NCBI RefSeq assembly: GCF_945952095.1
Contig: NZ_CAMFHL010000328.1
Span: forward strand, 1 to 6,699
DNA length: 6,699 bases
Reading direction: 5' to 3'
From: an uncultured Arsenicibacter sp.
GTDB taxonomy: Bacteria > Bacteroidota > Bacteroidia > Cytophagales > Spirosomataceae
Below the pieces are notes generated by a model. It was not told the DNA's origin and ran no database searches. It worked only from the letters and a program-made list of their open reading frames with translations. This document shows, piece by piece, positions 5,081 through 6,699 of the stretch (positions within the stretch are counted from its first letter, which is position 1; every line of letters starts with the position of its first letter). Both the position numbers and the translations under genes were made by a program.

Positions 5081-6163
5081 ATGAAAAGATTGCTTATCCT
5101 GTTGGGTTTCGTTGTTGTTATCTGCAACACGGGCTGCCATACAGAAACGGAAGAAAAAGAAGAAGAAAAAGAATTTCTGGTGTCCAGTCCGCTTCAGCGT
5201 GACACGACCGTTACCAATCAGTTTGTCTGTCAGATTCATGCGTATCAGCATATTGAGCTGAGAGCGCTGGAAAAAGGATATCTGCAGAAAATTTTTGTGG
5301 ACGAAGGACAGGCTGTCCGGAAAGGTCAGCTGATGTTCCAGATCCTGCCGATCCAGTATCAGGCTGAGTTACAGAAAGCACAGGCCGAGGCAAACTTCGC
5401 CGATGTAGAATATAAGAATACCAAACTGCTGGCCGACAGCAACATTGTCTCGAAAAACGAACTCGCCCTGGCAAAAGCCAAACTGGATAAGGCTAAGGCA
5501 GAAGTATCGCTGGCACAGGTTCACCTGGGCTTTACCGAAGTGCGGGCGCCGTTCGACGGGATCATGGACCACTTCCAGGTGCGGCTGGGAAGTCTGGTAG
5601 ACGAGGGCGATCTGCTGACGACGCTGTCAGATAATAGCCAGATGTGGGTATACTTTAACGTCCCTGAAGCGGAGTACCTGAACTATAAAACACACGCCCA
5701 GCAGGAAAACCTGAATCATGTGAACCTGCTGCTGGCGAATAATCAGGTTTTTAATCAGCCTGGTGTGGTAAAAACCATCGAAGCCGACTTCAATAATGAA
5801 ACCGGTAATATCGCGTTCCGGGCAACATTCCCGAACCCGAACGGACTGCTCCGCCATGGCGAAACCGGTAATATTCAGATGACACTGCCGCTGAAAAACG
5901 CCATGATCATTCCGCAGAAGGCCACTTTCGAGGTACTGGAGAAAAAGTATGTCTATGTGATTGACAAAGATAATAAGGTTCGCTCGCGGGAAGTCGTAAT
6001 CGGTGCCGAGCTGCCCCACATCTTCGTTGTCCGGTCGGGCCTGAACAAAGACGACAAAATCCTGCTCGAAGGCTTACGCCAGGTAAAAGAAAACGAAAAG
6101 ATCCACTACAAATTCGTGAAGCCTGAATCGGTGGTATCTAACTTAAGTCTGTATGCCGAGTAA
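5081..6163 (+). CDS. RND efflux periplasmic adaptor (membrane fusion protein), probable lipoprotein
   Basis: A 360-residue protein of the HlyD/AcrA-type adaptor family, which bridges an inner-membrane RND pump to an outer-membrane channel. The N-terminus is a signal peptide (MKRLLILLGFVVVIC) with Cys15 or, more likely, Cys19 (NTGC) as the lipidated residue; residues -3 to -1 of the lipobox are not ideal. A charged Glu/Lys stretch (22-31) follows. The lipoyl-like halves are at about 52-90 (GYLQKIFVDEGQAVRKGQ) and 155-190 (RAPFDGIMDHFQVRLGSLVDEG), flanking a helical hairpin rich in Ala/Lys/Gln (about 88-150). The beta-barrel and membrane-proximal domains follow (about 195-345), with TLPLKNAMIIPQKA typical of the family. 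Length is usual. The start codon precedes a clear signal peptide and has no Shine-Dalgarno sequence. The pump gene begins 25 nt after the stop, so the two form an operon. Substrates cannot be predicted. Confidence 0.95.
   Translation: MKRLLILLGFVVVICNTGCHTETEEKEEEKEFLVSSPLQRDTTVTNQFVCQIHAYQHIELRALEKGYLQKIFVDEGQAVRKGQLMFQILPIQYQAELQKAQAEANFADVEYKNTKLLADSNIVSKNELALAKAKLDKAKAEVSLAQVHLGFTEVRAPFDGIMDHFQVRLGSLVDEGDLLTTLSDNSQMWVYFNVPEAEYLNYKTHAQQENLNHVNLLLANNQVFNQPGVVKTIEADFNNETGNIAFRATFPNPNGLLRHGETGNIQMTLPLKNAMIIPQKATFEVLEKKYVYVIDKDNKVRSREVVIGAELPHIFVVRSGLNKDDKILLEGLRQVKENEKIHYKFVKPESVVSNLSLYAE
5149..5173 (+). repeat. 25-nt uninterrupted purine tract inside the adaptor gene
   Basis: All 25 bases are A or G, built from GAA and GAAAAA units, encoding the Glu/Lys stretch just after the predicted lipidation site. 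It is a low-complexity tract with two A5 runs. Length changes there would mostly lie in a flexible linker if in frame, and would inactivate the gene if not. Confidence 0.6.
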
Positions 6164-6188
6164 TCAGCGATTCTAACCAGCCGAAGAC

Positions 6189-6699
6189 ATGTTTAATAAA
6201 TTCATACGCAGACCTGTATTCGCTATCGTGATTTCGATTATGATAGTCTTTATAGGTGTACTGGCAATCCGGCAGCTGCCTATTTCGCAGTTCCCGGACA
6301 TTGCCCCCACAACGGTCAATATCTTTATCGCTTACCCGGGTTCCAGTGCGGACGTACTGGTGAAATCTACGCTGATTACGCTCGAACAGGCAATCAACGG
6401 GGTACAGGACATGCGTTACATTGCCACCGATGCCACGAGTGCCGGTGAAGCTACCCTGCGGATTATCTTTGAGCCCGGGACCGACCCCAACGATGCAGTC
6501 ATCAGGGTGAAGACCAGGGTTGACCAGGTGATGCCGCTGCTGCCTGAACTCGTTCAGCGCGAAGGGGTTATCATCACGCCTATCCAGCCAAGCATGTTGA
6601 TGTACGTCAATCTCTATTCGAAAGAAAAGAGCATGGACGAAAAATTCCTCTTCAACTACGCTACCGTTAAAATGATCCCTGAAATTCAGCGGACAAAAG
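6189..6699 (+). CDS. RND efflux pump, HAE1/AcrB-like, inner-membrane transporter (3' partial)
   Basis: An open frame starts at ATG 6189 and runs off the right edge, giving the first 170 codons of a protein that in this family is about 1000-1060 residues. The N-terminus is diagnostic: MFNKFIRRPVFAIVIS leads into the first membrane helix (about 10-28), then AIRQLPISQFPDIAPTTV and YPGSSAD, with LEQAINGVQDMRYI and FEPGTDPNDA of the first porter subdomain, and LPELVQREGV. These match HAE1-family proton-driven drug exporters such as AcrB. It would form the trimeric inner-membrane pump partnered with the adaptor encoded immediately upstream, and a TolC-like gene is expected further downstream. The catalytic transmembrane aspartates lie beyond the window, so integrity of the whole gene cannot be judged. 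No frameshift is visible in the part present. Confidence 0.95.
   Translation, partial: MFNKFIRRPVFAIVISIMIVFIGVLAIRQLPISQFPDIAPTTVNIFIAYPGSSADVLVKSTLITLEQAINGVQDMRYIATDATSAGEATLRIIFEPGTDPNDAVIRVKTRVDQVMPLLPELVQREGVIITPIQPSMLMYVNLYSKEKSMDEKFLFNYATVKMIPEIQRTK

Noticed and set aside
5008..5202. Short + strand frame of 64 codons (MPVTGLKREY...) before the adaptor
   Set aside because: It overlaps the adaptor's signal peptide and purine tract by over 120 nt in another frame, has an Arg/Lys-run end that only reflects that tract, and no recognisable features.

Overview
The window looks like a stretch of a Bacteroidota chromosome, most likely of the Cytophagales/Spirosoma kind. This is inferred from three things. 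Base composition is close to balanced. None of the start codons examined has a convincing Shine-Dalgarno sequence, which is typical of this phylum. The RND efflux adaptor and pump resemble Bacteroidota versions. No rRNA, tRNA, CRISPR array, integrase or insertion sequence is visible, so the species call is only tentative.

All genes lie on the + strand, in two blocks. Block 1 (about 1-4225) is a tightly packed operon of five genes: the 3' end of a protein made of seven tandem 13-residue Ca2+-loop-like repeats; a zinc-ribbon/FHA protein; a PP2C-family protein phosphatase with a C-terminal membrane anchor; an exported caspase-like (peptidase C14) protein with an intact His/Cys dyad; and a Hanks-type Ser/Thr kinase with a four-helix C-terminal membrane domain. 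Successive genes overlap by 10 nt or are separated by 11, 2 and 11 nt, so they are probably co-transcribed. The set contains a writer (kinase), a reader (FHA), an eraser (PP2C) and a protease, all apparently at the membrane. It reads as one phospho-signalling module controlling, or controlled by, a caspase-like protease and an acidic, possibly calcium-binding protein. I do not recognise it as a named system, and it is the most interesting part of the window.

Between the blocks, about 450 nt (4226-4674) carry no gene. They hold a strong intrinsic terminator (4497-4531), which sits about 270 nt past the kinase stop, and several shorter inverted repeats.

Block 2 (4675 to the end) starts with a small single-pass membrane protein of unknown function. 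After a 115-nt gap come the start of a typical RND efflux operon: a periplasmic adaptor (membrane fusion) lipoprotein and the first 170 codons of an AcrB-like inner-membrane pump, which runs off the right edge. An outer-membrane TolC-like factor would be expected downstream but cannot be seen. This block looks like ordinary efflux machinery and has no obvious functional tie to block 1.
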